Both the position numbers and the translations under genes were made by a program. A DNA stretch of 64,000 bases, taken from contig NC_064542.1 of assembly GCF_023856365.1 (NCBI RefSeq), positions 14,546,863 to 14,610,862 of the forward strand, given 5' to 3'. Source of the stretch: Brienomyrus brachyistius. Lineage: Eukaryota > Chordata > Actinopteri > Osteoglossiformes > Mormyridae. Under the pieces are notes generated by a model. It worked only from the letters and a program-made list of their open reading frames with translations, was not told the DNA's origin and ran no database searches. Below are positions 35,541-49,318 of the stretch, in pieces; position 1 is the first letter of the stretch; each line of letters opens with the position of its first letter.

Positions 35541-35728
35541 TTGGTTTACTTACCTATTAAATAATAATAATTATAATAATTATAGATATACACATTTAAG
35601 TTCAGTTTGAATTAACAACATATAACAACATATAAAGTATATATAACGACATCAGACAAAACGATTTTCAAATTGCTTATATTTCAATAAGGACTTTCAA
35701 TATGATTTTTTTTTTAAATATACTACTT

Positions 35729-35731
<3 letters not shown>

Positions 35732-35799
<68 letters not shown>
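35732..35799. repeat. (AC)34 microsatellite
   Basis: An uninterrupted AC dinucleotide run of 68 bases, typical of fish genomes. Confidence 0.97.
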
Positions 35800-35802
<3 letters not shown>

Positions 35803-37648
35803 ATACACATGCTCAGGGCTGATACATCTGGGCCTGGTTAAAGTGTATCATTTTGAGCCCTCAACCCAGACCAATCCAATTATGTCTGAAAATTTGCCAG
35901 TCAGGGACCCTTGGAATCCTCGTAACTTTTCTCCCCTTTACGGCGCCCCTGTATAATCAGTTTGAAAAGGACCTTGTGTGTGTTTTTCTTAATTAATTTA
36001 GCATTTTTACATCACAGGGACAATTATTTTATACGTTTCATCTACATTCAGGAACTATGAACAATATTATTGCTTAATTCGTCTTAATAGGCACTTATCT
36101 TTCAAACGTACATTTATTTTCAACAAACGATCCCAGCCCAGTATGCCAACCAGGCAGGACATGGAGATCCACAGAATATGAGTAATACCGATAATAATAA
36201 CATAATGGGAAAATAATCAAATACAATAACATGGTGTGAAGTGGCTTCTAGGTAACAGCCCTGAGAGGCGGATGGGTGGTGCACCTGCAACATGCGTTTG
36301 ATGCATCATTCAAGCTCCCGAATCTGACAACAGGTTAGAGCTGTTTGCAAACTTCACGAACCGCGCATAATGACCCATGACCCCTGTCAGCCAGGCTTTT
36401 TCATAGGATATCCACTATTTTTTGTATTTTCGGGTTTGTAATACAGCTTTGGAAAGTCAATAAAAACAATCAAGCATAATGTCTTGGCAGACTCTGGACA
36501 CACGCATGGACGAACGTGCACACACGCGTGCGCGCACACACCCACTTGGCGTTGTCAACAGTGGCACAAACCCGTGCCCGGAATGATTTACGACCATCAG
36601 AAGTAGGGAATATGAAGAGCCCACCCCCCCTTTTTATGTAGAAAACACAATAAAGAGCTTTGAAAAGAAAGATGACATCTTTTACAGAAAATATAGATGC
36701 ATTCAACACTCAATATGCCCTCACTTAATCTTCCAATCCCTCACTGATGTCACCAGCCGTACATCATGTACCCGGCGTGAAATAAACCACTAAAACTTCA
36801 ACCAATCACAGTCCCTGGTTTTGTCTGGGCCTCAATTGCGGATGTCAGCTACACACAACAGACATTAAATGCAAAAAAAAAAAACCCTATCTGTACATAA
36901 AACGAGATTTTCTTTTTTTCTTCCCTCACAAGCCACCCCAAAAACTTCTACAGCTGCTTGTTTTTGCGGTTCTCCGAAAGCCCAGCAGGCAGGAGAGAGA
37001 GAGCAGGCGCCTTCTACGGAGGCCGCATCTGAGGGTGCAGATCCAGCTCCCCGTGCGTGTGCGGCGCCCCTGGGGAGGAGGGTAATGACGCCGATTGCCG
37101 TAATTTGTCTCTTCAGCTCGTCCCCCAGCAGCTCTCAGAGTCACCACCCCAGAGTCTCAAGCAAATGCCGCTATCCCGATTTATGGCTAAGGGAGACATT
37201 TGTTTGCCCAGCCCTGTTGGCTCACTTTGGCCATTCTCCGCATTCCTGCATGTCTCCTCCAGCCAGAATTATAGTGCGCATAATGTTAATGTTGTCAGGG
37301 AGGAACAAGATGTGTAAACCGGGAAAAAAAAAAGCCGTCGTGCAATTTCACCGGCACGTCTGACATTTCACCGCAAGGCAACGTGACGGACTTAGAAGCG
37401 CGGGGCCATTATTAAAACATTTTGCCAATTATTCGGCTGAAAGCAAAATATAGGCATTAGAGTAAAAGACGATTTTAAATAAGACGGGAATGAAGCAAAC
37501 ATTAACGGCTCTTAACGATCTCCAGTCAGTGAAGAAAAAAAGGCTAAAAGAAACAAAATAAGACATGAAAGAAAGCACTTTTTCCAGGGGCAGCTGCAGC
37601 GAGAGTCGTAAGCTTGAATATTTCATGGGGCTGTAGGATATTCTGTTA

Positions 37649-37668
37649 CCCCCCCCCCCCCCCCCCCC
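37649..37668. repeat. Poly(C) tract, 20 bases
   Basis: An uninterrupted run of 20 C followed by CACCCACCACCC. Confidence 0.95.
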
Positions 37669-40600
37669 ACCCACCACCCTTGCACCTTGAATATGTCAGA
37701 TGCATCCCAGTGCTGGCCACTCGCTTAATTACAGTCACGCAACCAAGACAACAGTGACCCTCGCCCTGGACACCACCCCCCCAGCCAGCCCCACTTCCCT
37801 CACCGTGCACATCGCAGATTTCCCATGTTAGCGGCCGCTTCATTACCCGTCTCCCACAGTAGCTCCAGCTGCTTATCAGACCAAATAAGAACAAATTTTT
37901 GTGAATCTAAAGTATTTTAAAAATCAGAGGCCCTGTGCCTTGGCTCAGATCCACGTCTATCTTGCCACAAGAATTGATGTGTACATGCCACTTGATGAAC
38001 GAAGACTATTTAACATATTTCTAAGCCACCTTAGACAGGTGGAGTTTCGTTCGATATAATTATCCATGCCGGACAATACCTCTGGAGTGTTCCAGCACTA
38101 CCAGGCTCAACATCTTGTTACAATTATGAGATCCCTCCTAGACTGTGTAAAAATTAAAAGCGGCAATTCGGAATTAAAAACGTTGCTGATCGACATCAGA
38201 CGGGGTCACGCTACACTACCGGGGCACGTTCTCGTCTGCATGCCGCAGCGCCAAGAGAGAAGGTTTAACGCTGACTGGGGAAGGGGTTAACTTTTACCAT
38301 CTGTTATTATCTGCCTTTAATTATCCCACTGTTGACATTCATGTGTTAATTGATAGGCAGTTTGGAGAGCTCTTCTCATTGCTTCTTATTGCATTTTTCC
38401 AAACAACTCCACGCAGTCAGGAAGCAGACCTCGCCATGCAGCTTGAGAGTTGAAATTGCTCTATTGTTGTCTTGGTGGGGGGGAGGTTTGTCAAGAAAAA
38501 AAAAAAACAGAAGTGGAAATAATATCATTCCCTTTCTTTGTGCAGGAAAAAGGCCTCGGCTTGCGTTTTCAAAATTGTTCGTTACGAGGCAACCTGTACC
38601 ATTCTTCCCTTGAATTCTCACTTTCCTGGCTCGCTCTGAGCACGGAAAAACCCGCAGTCGGACAGCTCGCTTCCGGGAGATGAACGCTACACCACAGTAT
38701 ACCACACGGTGAAGCCTAGTGCTGATCTGTGCACCCGGTACAGCTTTCCTGCTCCATATGCCTGCGTCCTCACTCAGGAACATAGTGTGAACAAAGAATG
38801 CTCACCCCCCCTGCCCACTCCCAAGCCTGACTGACAGGCTACACCGACACTGCAGAGAAGAGCATCACCGAAGACGTGAGCCTGGTCAGTTTTGTTTTTT
38901 ACGAGGGCCGTGAACAGCAGGGGATGACACAAGGCTACTGGGAGTGGGACAACCGCTCGAACAAATGTCCAAGAGCGAAGAGAGTTACAGACAAAAGACA
39001 CTCCAGTCTAAATGTTTGTTTGAACAACAAAAAGATCAAACAGAACAACTCAACAGAGCATACTAAAGGCTACAAGGAATGCCATTCCCTATGAATAATG
39101 AGTTCATATTTAAAATTCTTATTACAAAATACACCAGAATCCCATATTGAATAATTACTAATGGAAGATGTATGAATGTATATACTGGAAAAACATCTGG
39201 AAAAATAGAATATACAATGGCGCCTGCACAAGCTTTTTCACACTTAATTAGTGTTTTATGCCACTGTGCATTTACTGAACATACAGATATACATATGGAT
39301 TTATACAGACACACGAAGATTAATGCAGGTGGGTGTGTTGTATTGACTAAGTAAAATGTCGCAATGCTTGTCCAGGTACTGGAGCCACACAGACACTTAA
39401 AAAAGGTTTTCATCACATTCGGTCACATCAGTTGACCTGCTGGAGTGAAATTCTGTCACAGTTCATTATGAGAGGAGGCAGATATACAGCACCGAGGACA
39501 CCGGCTAGAAAATCCCTATTAGAAAAAGATGCGCACATGCTACACTAACTAGATCGCTTAGTTTTTTTCTCCTCTTCCTAGCAGACCCCTGTATGTCTTT
39601 GTAAATACCAGCATCCGCTAACATTTTTTTTTGTTTTTCTTCTTTGTCTCAGAAAAGTCACCTCAAAAAAAGCCACCTGAAATCCCAATGAAAAATGAGC
39701 TAAATGATAATGGGACTGGCTAACCATAGCCGACTATCTTATTTGTTTGTGCCACTGTTATAATTCAGTCTACCAAATGCACTGATGAAACTTAAGGAAA
39801 CGGGACTGAGCCCTCATTGCCATCCACCTGAAAAATTCCAGATTCCTTCTCATCCTTAAAATGTGATGCCTGCACGACACCATATGGAATTCAGATGTGA
39901 GATCAGGCTAATGTTTGATGCAGTACGGTTTCTGGGAGGTTACACAAGAGATCAAGGGAGAAATCTGGAGGTGGGTGGGGGGGCAGTAAAGTCATATGCT
40001 TAAGTAAGAATTTGCAGTGAAAGTAAATTGAATTTAACAGAACACAGTGTGCTTTGGGTGTTTATACCATTAGCTCAACCCAACTTGTCGCATTCAATTC
40101 ACTGAAGAAATGATGTGCATTAGTGAATTTGACAATGCAATAAGGTGGTCAGCTTATTTTATTCATATGTTAAATCTGTTGTTTCAGGATGATTGTTCAA
40201 TGTCACTAAGGTTGAGGTTCGAAAGGAAGGTGAAGACTGACAGCAGATTTCTGAACATTTCTGTTCTATTAAAGTATCACCCATTCAAAGTCAGGTTTTT
40301 ACAGCACTGCAAGACACAGTGATGCTTGGAAATGCATTCTAAATATCAAAAAAGGGTATTTACAGCAATGTGAATTGCATTAAAGATCTTCTGCTCGACA
40401 ACTAATGTCTGGTTACTGGCTTTTCAACCCCGCACACATTTTCTGATTTAACCATATACATGGATGACCCAAACAGGCTGCCTGCAGAGACCTTTCATTT
40501 TAGAGTGAATAGAAACTTCTGGGCTCGGCCGTCATTGCAGTCCAGGAAGATTCCGGATTACTCTCATCATTTGCTTCTCCCCCTGCCCTCAGTGCAGAAT

Positions 40601-42654
40601 AGCAGGGAAGATCCAGTGAGGTGTTAAAAGTTGATTAGGCAGTTAAAGGTCACATATCTCTGGCCCTGTCAGCATCCCAAAGGACCATGGCCCCAGAGTT
40701 AATGAGTTGGAGACAGCCGTGTTCAACAAATGGAAAGTAGGTGTTTGTATCTACTCTCTGGGGGGATGTGGAAAGACAATGCCTCTGACAACTGGCATAG
40801 CATCTTTGGGGGGAAAACAGGCACTGATGGGCCATAGAGGGGCGGCGCCTTCCTACAGCATTAAACCAACGAAGCAAACGTGAATTACCACTCCAGAACA
40901 TCTGCCAAAAAATGTGTTGCATCATGCCTGACATGATACAACCTTTGGAATAGAAAAAGGGTTACGCAGGCAAACGACAAAGCTGTATTATTCGTACTGT
41001 AAGTTCATCTCATCAGCCAGAGGCCCAAAGACACGGTTAACCCGCAGTTATCGCTGTTAACGCGCGAGCTGTTACAATTCAATATAAACATATATTGCCC
41101 AGCTATATTGGCCCAATGCATTTTGGCTGACGGGGATCAATATTTTTTATTACCACTTTAACCAGCCTCCGTCGCTCAGTGGTAGTAGATGCAGTTTAGG
41201 AGCCAAAGTCATTTATTTGCACATTTGTTTGAATGTTCCTGTAAAATCCTCAGCCGGTGAGGAAAAACAGACTCGGTTTTTAACCAGTTCTGATGGTGCA
41301 CACACTCTGTCTAACTGCAACGTCCACGATTCCGATCCCTTTGTTCCACCGAGGCTTAAGTTCAGCTTAAGTCCTGTCAGCCTGCTGCGGTGTCTTGTCT
41401 TCCCACTTCATTCCTATGTTAGCTTCACCCCAGTTAGCCAATAGAGACAGCGGCACCCCGGCAGTCATGTGAATCCTTTACAGAATCGCACCTCGGCATG
41501 GCAACGGACCAAAGGGGCCTTTGCGAGACCTGGGAGGGGTCTCCTCTCATCTTTGATCATCCGGGAATCAAGTGAGGAGAGAACAGACCAGCCTGCAGCA
41601 GCTGTTAGGACATGTGACCTGTCTGACATTTGACACGTGCAACACATAGAACAAAACACGTAACACCTATAACAGAGCACAGAATTCATATTTTGAACCA
41701 TTTTATGGCGTTATACATTAGAACAGAATAACGAGAACATCAGCAAGACCGTGTAGGAGAACTCAGAGAAAAAGCAACCTAATTTAAATTTTAATTACGG
41801 CTAACTGTATCTAAATCAAACGTAAACGTTACATGGAATGCGTTGAGCGTGTCTGCAGATCTAGTTTTTAGATGAAGGATAACCGATGAGTGGTTAGACC
41901 TTGTGTTTTATACACGAGAGATAAAAAAACAAGGAAAGTAATGACCAATAAGCAGGTTTTGTGGAGGTGGGAGGGAGACGCGTATGGCGAGTGAATGGTC
42001 AGCAGCGGGGGCCTACAGATCAGCTTGCCCCCCGAGGGCTTGGAGACATGATGGAACCCCACCTCCCAAATAACCATCTTCTTATGCAATTCATATCTCA
42101 TCCTTGTAACGCCATCCTGACATACAGGAAAGGTAACTATGACAAATGAAGACAGGAGAATTTTGCCAACAAGGCAGAAAGTGGAGCAGAAGTAAAAACC
42201 CGAGTCAAAACTTTCTAAAGGAACACATTTTAAGGGACACATTTGCAAGATATTTTTATATATCGCACAGTACCCATCTGTTCAGGAATGTGTGCATAGT
42301 GGGGAACCAGACAGTGATAAGTGAATTGAAATTACATAAATAATTAACGTGTAATAATAATCCATTCATCTTCCAATAGCACTTAGAGAACAGGGTCACG
42401 CGGTATAACAATATCATATTTAGCATAATGTATAATATTTTGCAATAATAAATAACAATAATAATAAATAATAATAATGTTTATACACCAAGCTTGTTCA
42501 TACCAAAATCATAAATATTTCATTCCCTAGCCTACTGTGTATCACTAAATAAGTCCAGGCCACATGATTCTTACAGCTACCAATAGCAGATACCATATGC
42601 GAAAAGACTGTCCCCCTATGTGCTGTGGGAGAACCAGAGTTTCTCTGAGTTTCT

Positions 42655-43150
42655 CTGACAGAAACCTGACGCGTGAATTACGGCGGGGGAAAAAGACCCA
42701 CCGCGTATGTGACGGATGCTCCTTCTCCGCTGACCGAGCCCGTCTAATTTGCAGCAGCTGATGGAAGATAATGGGCGCGAACACACGCGCGCCGCCCACG
42801 CGCCGTCCGGAGCGGCTCGGCCACCGGACAGGAGCATGAGGTGACGTCGTTGCACGGGTCCCTCGCGTTCGATTGGCGCCAACACCTGGATTTTTCTGCA
42901 GAGTATGTCACGCACCCCTCAACCCCGCCTTCTGCAAAGACGGGGAGTGTGAAAAGAGAGGAAGAAAGAAACATCTCCGTTCGCTTCTCCGTGTACCTGT
43001 TCCCCTTGAATAACAACCCGTGCTGCTTTGCTCTCTTCCACGAGCTCCCTCTCACACGTATTCAGCCGTGATGCCGCCCGCGTGCAAATGGACCGCCAGT
43101 TCGCGGTGGAGGATGGTGGTTAAACCGGCTCGCGAGCGCTCTGTCTATTG
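42655..43150. promoter_or_regulatory. CpG island, possible alternative promoter
   Basis: There is a dense cluster of CpG (gcgcgaacacacgcgcgccg and neighbours) in otherwise AT-rich surroundings. It includes a CRE-like TGACGTCG near 42842-42849 and an inverted CCAAT box (gattggcg) near 42870. No coding exon is evident on either strand. On the minus strand it would be an upstream NEXMIF promoter about 17.5 kb before the start codon. It could equally serve an unrecognised non-coding transcript on the plus strand. Confidence 0.45.
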
Positions 43151-43649
43151 TTACCTATTAGCGTTACACCTTGATGGCGCACTTCTCAGGCGAGGCAAAA
43201 ATGTGTTTTCGAAAGAAGCGTCGGTACCTTTGCACGACTTTGTGTTTTAAATTTGTGTTCTCACTTCTTTATGCTTTCCCAGAGCCCGAGATGCCTTTCA
43301 GTCCTTCCTGCCCGACGCTATAGCCATGGACTTTCTTAATGCGGTGATCTCCTTCTTCTCTTCGCTACATCATCAGTTAATACATTTTGCATAACATATA
43401 CTGCAGAAAATTAAATGAATACATGCAAAAATGTCTGAGGAACACAGAATCTACTCATAGGTGGTACTTCCTGCCTTGAGGCTTGTAAAGTTACTGGTTT
43501 GTTAAGCACAAATTAAGAAAAAGGTTTAATTTGAAACACAGATAATGATGTCATCTTAAATATCATATTTGTATGTCAAAGCTCAGATGCAAAGGTGACA
43601 GCGCTGCCACATTAGCAATGTGCCTTAAGAACCTTCTGTCCCAGGGCCT

Positions 43650-43732
43650 AAAGACCCCTTCAGCCGAACCACCAACCCTGGAGCTCTGAAGCTGTAGTGC
43701 TACCCACTGAACCACAATGCCACCTGACTAAA
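43650..43732 (-). repeat. SINE head fragment
   Basis: The minus strand reads GGTGGCATTGTGGTTCAGTG then GGTAGCACTACAGCTTCAGA and gggttggtggttcgg, an A-box/B-box head of the tRNA-derived SINE. Confidence 0.6.
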
Positions 43733-43914
43733 GCTACCACTGTCAAGATATATTGTTCAGTTGTTTCTTTGTACATTCCTGCTGATAAAAGTAAACAAAA
43801 TGCAATATGACTAAAATGTAAATGCACATTTGTTTGAAAAGCATTATTTTTAAAATGGTGCTTTCATGAATTAATCCAGAACAAATCCATTAACCATTCC
43901 ACACCTAGGACTGT

Positions 43915-44135
43915 GCACGTGGTGTTTGCATGTTCACCTCCTGTTTCACTGGGTGCTTCAGTGTCCCTCTGCATACAGTTAAACTGGCATCTCTAAATTG
44001 CCCATAGCGTGTCACTTCATGTGCCCTGTGCTGGACTGGCATCCTGCCCAGGGTATTTCTCTGCCTTGTGCCCTGTGCTGCCTGGGATCGGCTCCAGGCC
44101 CCCCTGTGGCCTTGTACTGAATAAGCGACTGGAAG
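43915..44135 (+). repeat. SINE body and tail fragment
   Basis: It contains gtttgcatgttcacctcctg, aaactggcatctctaaattg, cccatagcgtgtcacttcatg, gccctgtgctggactggcat, ggatcggctccaggccccc and ccttgtactgaataagcgac in the SINE body order. The tRNA head is missing; the minus-orientation head just to the left belongs to another copy. Confidence 0.68.
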
Positions 44136-44596
44136 ATGTATATATATTTTGTATATACCTATAATTCATGAATAATATATGACTTGAGCATGACACAAAA
44201 TACAAACCTTGATAGAATGCTTGCCACTAAAATGTTCCTGTTCAGTTATTTGCTGGGACAATATTTTCCATATGTTTTGTCCCTTTCTTGAATAACAAAG
44301 AGTTGTAGCTCCCTTGGAAGGCAGGCTGCTAGGGAAAAACAGCTCTCATTTGAAATGGAGAAGATGTTAGCTGCCCATTTCTCATTATAAATGATCTCGC
44401 AGTCACACCGAAAGGGCTCTGAAAAATCGTTATATTGGGCTGGTGTCATCCTTTCACCTCCGCCTTTCTTAGAATCTTCCGAATAAGCCGATCGCATGCA
44501 GCAGTTAGTGGATGCTAAGAGGCACATGCTAACTTCCCGCATCCGACACTGTGGTCCTGGACATGCATCTGTAACAGTAAGTAAGAACACTGCAGT

Positions 44597-44700
44597 GGGC
44601 GTCTTGGTGGATGAGGACACTCGCTTGCAATCGTAATGTTTCGGGTTTAAGACCCACAAGGGGCCAATCTCTGTACCCTCGGCAAAAATTCTTTGCTCGG
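44597..44700 (+). repeat. SINE head fragment
   Basis: GGTGGATGAGGACACTCGCT (A-box region) and gtttcgggtttaagaccca (B-box region) are followed by ggggccaatctctgtaccct, as in tRNA-derived fish SINEs. This head resembles the copy at 22300-22505 more than the cagtgggtagcac type. Confidence 0.5.
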
Positions 44701-47610
44701 GTAAAAATACAGGACGTTTGTAGTATAAGCGACAGCTGAGCGGCAAAATAACATGAGGCCCGTCCAGCTGAAGCTTTTAATTACTCGAATGGCACAATGA
44801 TTTCACCCTGCTGCACGCTTCCTGACTCCACGTCAGATCGGCCCCCTCGCTCTAGGAGACTGGCAGTTGCTTTTGAATTCACTGGACCCTACAGCAGGCG
44901 GCGTGTGATTGGAATAACAACAGTTCTGTGAACGGTGGACGCCTTTTTCTTCTCCCTGCCGTGCGGGGCGCCGTACAGAATTCGATCTCACCTTTCCGGC
45001 ACAAGGAAGCACCCCAGCAACGGGTGTACGGCCGGGAACAGAGAAACCCATCGCCGCTGAGTGACACTCGCTCTCATATCGGCTCTCTTGGGAAATAATT
45101 CCTTAATCCGGCTTGCACTATTACTCTGAAGGGAGACAGGGACAACTTGGAGGGGGATATGAAAGGCTTGCCGTGCAATTTAAATAACGGGGGATAAAAT
45201 AGGAGAGGGGGTAAAAAGCAGGGTGCCTTGTGAATACACAGGGGGCTCAAGCATCAGACGAACCAAGGGAGAACGGCCCCGAAGTCACCCCCCCTCCAGC
45301 CCTAGCCCCTCTGAGCGAGGCACACAGGAAGACCCTAAATCAGCAATAATTTTGAGGACACCCATTGCTATTTCTTGTTAGCTGATTTCTTACCACCCCC
45401 ACTGCAAGTTAATTAATAAAATTTTTGTGACCCTCCCCACCCCCCACTCAAACACACCAAAGGTAGAAATCTTACAGGCAGGATCACATGACCCCTCCTC
45501 CATCCAAATTCCTGCAGATTCTATGACCTGGTTGTGGTTGACTGCATCCTGTCAAAAACAGACCTCATCCTCCTTCCTACAAGCACTGGTGTAAGTCCGA
45601 GTCTAAACTGTAAGTGAAATGAATTTCCACATTTACCAAAGGGCCGCAAGCAAAGGGGAAGAAAAAAAAAATAGGCGACGGTCTTCAAATTTATAATTAC
45701 ACAGTGCATATGTAATGTTCCTTTTTTCCCCTTGTCAACATTTTTGCATTAACTAATTACAGCTGTGGCTTTAGTCATACAATGACTAGGTAAATAAAAA
45801 CTACAGGTATTCAGGATTCATTTACAGATTGGAATCACTCAGTGTTCCCCTAACTTTAATATCTGAATGATTTTTGGGAATAAATTACATTTAATGGTAA
45901 CACCTATGAGTTTCAATTTTTGTCTATTTTTGTCTGTTTTAACCGTAGTATTTTGTGGTACACTGGGTAGTTTGGCCATGCAGGACATCAGAGGGAAGCT
46001 GGGAAAATGTGAACGACTTCCTTGGATCGCCCCGCGGGTCTTTCTCATTGTCCTCTTTAGCGCTGCGTCTCAGTGGAGCCCATATGATAGGGCTGTCTTT
46101 CACGCCACAATCATATAAGCACTCAGTACAAACAAAAGGGATTCTTGCGCAAACCCTCGACGCCGCATTAATTATGGAGCGGCTTCGGGAGAGTGGAGCT
46201 GCAATGCAGGCACACGGAGATAACTCGGAGGATGGCTAATCGGCACGTTATCGCTGACGTGGCTGCCCCCCCCGTAGGCGGGGCCTTGCTTTCGCTCTCC
46301 TCATAACGTCTCAGCACGTCTGCCGCACACTGGTGCCTGAAGCATGTTTCCCCGAGTTCCCTTTATAGCCTGTTTATAACATCGTTATAATATCCACATC
46401 GGAATGTCATTTAAGTGCTCCTGGAAGAACGTCTCCTTCCAACAGGAGGAAACGCGTCATTGCTCTCCGTCGTAAAAAAACAGCGGATGTCAAAGCCAGG
46501 CGGCATAAGCATCTTACCGATAATCCCTGACATGACAAAAAGGAACTAAACTTATTTGACAATTCCTCCTTTGCTGGCCCCTCGGAATCTATCACCAGCT
46601 CTATATAAATCATCTCCAACACAGCCCCCCCCCCCTTCACCGCCCCCCCTCCCCCATTCCCAATGCTGAAGTCTTGCTACCTGTCCATCCAATAGCTCCA
46701 CCTGTCTTGGGGCTAAGACAGATGCCCGACTGCGCCAGGATGGTGTGCCCGCCAGAGGGACGGCCTGCAAGCCTGCGACAGTGCCGCAGTAAGACACCCC
46801 ACCCCCCCCCACACCACCTACACAATTTCTGAGCCACTCATGCAAATGCAGAATACACAGCTGCCAGGTGCCAAATGGTCACAATCATTAAACACCACCC
46901 CCTTCCAAATCTAATTCACTTCTACCTCAGTACAATATGCAAAAGACTTTATTAAGGACTATACCTCTTGGGTATAGAAGTCTAAGCTTACCATGTGTAT
47001 AGCAGCGTTACAAAAGAGAATTCAGGGCTACATGAATTCACACACGCATAATGAACACTCCATTTTATCATAAACCTAGCGCCTCTCGATATACAGTAAT
47101 TGTGGGTATTTTTGGTCTTTGATGCGAAAATACACAATTATGACGTTCCCGCTGCACAAGTGAATATAGGGAAATAAAGATCTCCAACATCATCTTTTTA
47201 CAATTCATGGTCAAGGCTGTTCTTTTTAATTCATGTGTAATGTTTTTCCATTTTTTGCGCTTCCTGTTAATTCTATACGAAAAGTGATCAAAGTGAAACA
47301 GTAAGGGACCGTCTCTAATTTGTCTGAGTTGGGACTCCATGCCCCCTGCAACCCTGTACTGTATAAGCAGTTGGTATACGCAAGTACAAAGAACTAGGAT
47401 GCTGGGAGTACGCACGCTACGCTGCTGCGCGGCCGGAGTAGCGGCCAGGAGTCGTACTGGGCGGAATTGGTGCGCAGAAAAAAAAAATTGATGTTACGGA
47501 CAGGAAACGGGAGCCCAATGAACACGATTTCAACTTACAGTCTTCTTCGTTCGTATGTCTGAAAATTTGTAAGTTGAAGGTTCGTGAGTAGAGGAGCGTC
47601 TGTATATATA

Positions 47611-47640
47611 TCCATCCATCCATCCATCCATCCATCCACA
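47611..47640. repeat. (CCAT)n microsatellite at a SINE 3' end
   Basis: About seven CCAT units directly adjoin the tail of the SINE at 47641-47980. This is the usual simple-repeat terminus (ggatggatgg on the minus strand) of this family. Confidence 0.9.
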
Positions 47641-47980
47641 TTTGTCCTATTCAGAGTCACGGGGGATCCAGAGCCTATCCTAGCAGCTATGGGCAAAAGG
47701 CAGGGAACAACCCAGGATGGGGCATCAACCCAACACAGGGCACATTCACACACCAGTCACTCACACACCAGTCACTCACACACCATTCACTCACACACCA
47801 TTCACTCATACACCATTCACTCATACACCATTCACTCACAATTTGGTAAAGCCAATGAGCCTCAACATGTTTTTGGACTGTGGGGGGAAACCAGAGTACC
47901 CAGAGGAAACCCCATGACGACACGGGGAGAACATCCCCGCATACATGGAGCCCTGGAGGAGACCTCAACCCAGGTCCCAT
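47641..47980 (-). repeat. Long SINE, minus orientation, with an internal minisatellite
   Basis: The plus strand runs cctattcagagtcacggggg, atccagagcctatcctagca, aacacagggcacattcacac, the minisatellite, then catgtttttggactgtgggg, ggaaaccagagtacccagag, ggagaacat and ctcaacccaggtcccatag. That is the complement of the standard fish SINE from tail to head. Only the head's 5' end is worn. Confidence 0.75.
47744..47840. repeat. 15-bp minisatellite within the SINE
   Basis: About 6.5 tandem copies of CACTCACACACCATT/CACTCACACACCAGT with small changes (catacac in later units). The unit derives from the TG/CA-rich segment of the host SINE. Confidence 0.88.
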
Positions 47981-48643
47981 AGGCAACAGTGCTATATGTA
48001 TATAAAACAAGGCAGATCACACACAATGTGGTGACCTGCAATCAAACCTTTGTTTCAACTTAATCTCATGGTCTCTCCATCGACCTTTGTCTTGCGCTGT
48101 CTTTTCCCTTTTTGCAATGCTGATTGTCCTATTTTCCTGGATGCAACCTGCCCCCTCCTCTGCAACTCTGGCATAAGAATTACACTGTATTCCTCGGAAC
48201 AATTGACAACAGAACTTGCAACTTGGATCTGTTAAATGAAGTCATGTGACTGCACCTACCAGCAAACAAAGATAATACCTACAGCAAGACTACTGGTCAG
48301 TGGCGCTGCTCTGAAGACATGGGGCACCGTCCCTATCTGCGGGCCTCGGCAATTACTTTTTTTTCTTGAGCTAGTGATGAATGCACAACGCCATAGTAAT
48401 GAATGGAAAAAAACGAAAATCCATTATTTCCCATTACTTTGTCATGGTAAATTAAACTGCTTTTTTTTTTTTCAATGAACGAACGCGATTCGGCACACTG
48501 CACTGCCCGGGTTCTGCAGCGCTGCCAGGTGTAACATTTTTCTAACATACGTGCAGCGTGTCTGTTTATTTTTCAGTGGCACCAGCTTTATTTACATCAT
48601 ATGTGCAGTTAACATGTTTATGGCCCCGTGAATCCTACATGCA

Positions 48644-48690
48644 AGGGTGGCACAGTGGCTCAGCGGGTTCTACAGAACTGGTAGACCAAG
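48644..48690 (+). repeat. SINE head remnant
   Basis: The string GGGTGGCACAGTGGCTCAGC followed by gggttctacagaac resembles the A-box region of the cagtgg-type head; nothing else of the element follows. Confidence 0.45.
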
Positions 48691-49057
48691 ATAAAGCTGT
48701 TATTGCAAGAACAAATGAATGCTTATCTTAGTGCAAGACCTAAGTATGCTATATGATTCTTACAATGTCAGCTGGCTGGAGTGAGATTTTCAATTCGAGA
48801 CAAGTCTGCACACACGTTTACATGTATGTAACAGTTTTACCGAATAAATAGTAGGGTTTCCAAAGTACCCCTACGTTTTTGATGTAGCTAATTTTAGGTT
48901 TATAATGGAATAATATGAGATTTCTTGCGCGAGCGTGAGGATCACGCCGGACGCGTGACAGTTGGCAACCCGGTAATGTGTAGCCTTCGTTTACCGCTGA
49001 ACACATAAATAATTTTATTTTACTTTCATTTACAACAGATACATAGTAATGATAGCT

Positions 49058-49318
49058 CCATGGGCAGCAGAGTGGCCTCACACCTCCAGGGTTCTTGGTT
49101 CCATTTCTTCCCCTGCTCTATGTGTGTCGATTATACAATTACAATTACCTCTTCATATAGCCTTCATCTGGCTATTCCAGTTTCCCCCCCACAGTCCAAA
49201 AATTCCAAAAAATTCCAGAGTGTATGATTGTGCGTGTGAGTGTGTGACCAGCATCCCATCCAGGGGGTCCCCCGCGTTGTGCCCTTGATAACCCCGTACC
49301 GAGTGAGCGGATGGCATG
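49058..49318 (+). repeat. Long SINE, partly decayed
   Basis: It starts at gggcagcagagtggcctcac, then ctccagggttcttggttcca, 'tctatgtgtgtcg', 'ccagtttcccccccacagtc', then 'tgtgaccagcatcccatcca', 'gggggtcccccgcgttgtgc' and 'ccccgtaccgagtgagcgga'. The order matches the same family. Confidence 0.68.

Larger units (their letters stand above)
34936..42640. other. NEXMIF 5' flank: no gene recognised
   Basis: Microsatellites lie at 35481-35540 and 35732-35799 and a C20 run at 37649. No coding exon is convincing. The stretch 37040-37440 is CpG-containing and repeat-free and could be conserved. A short SINE tail fragment (ccattcatcttccaatagca, then cagggtcacg) lies at 42362-42402. Confidence 0.4.

Noticed and set aside
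35702..35956. ORF with a His-Thr repeat
   Set aside because: It is only the translation of the AC microsatellite.
41160..41205. tRNA gene suggested by cgtcgctcagtggtagtaga
   Set aside because: An A-box-like segment is present but no B box or cloverleaf follows; at most it is a SINE head remnant.
47744..47840. CRISPR-like array
   Set aside because: The units abut without spacers and lie in a SINE of a vertebrate genome; it is a minisatellite.
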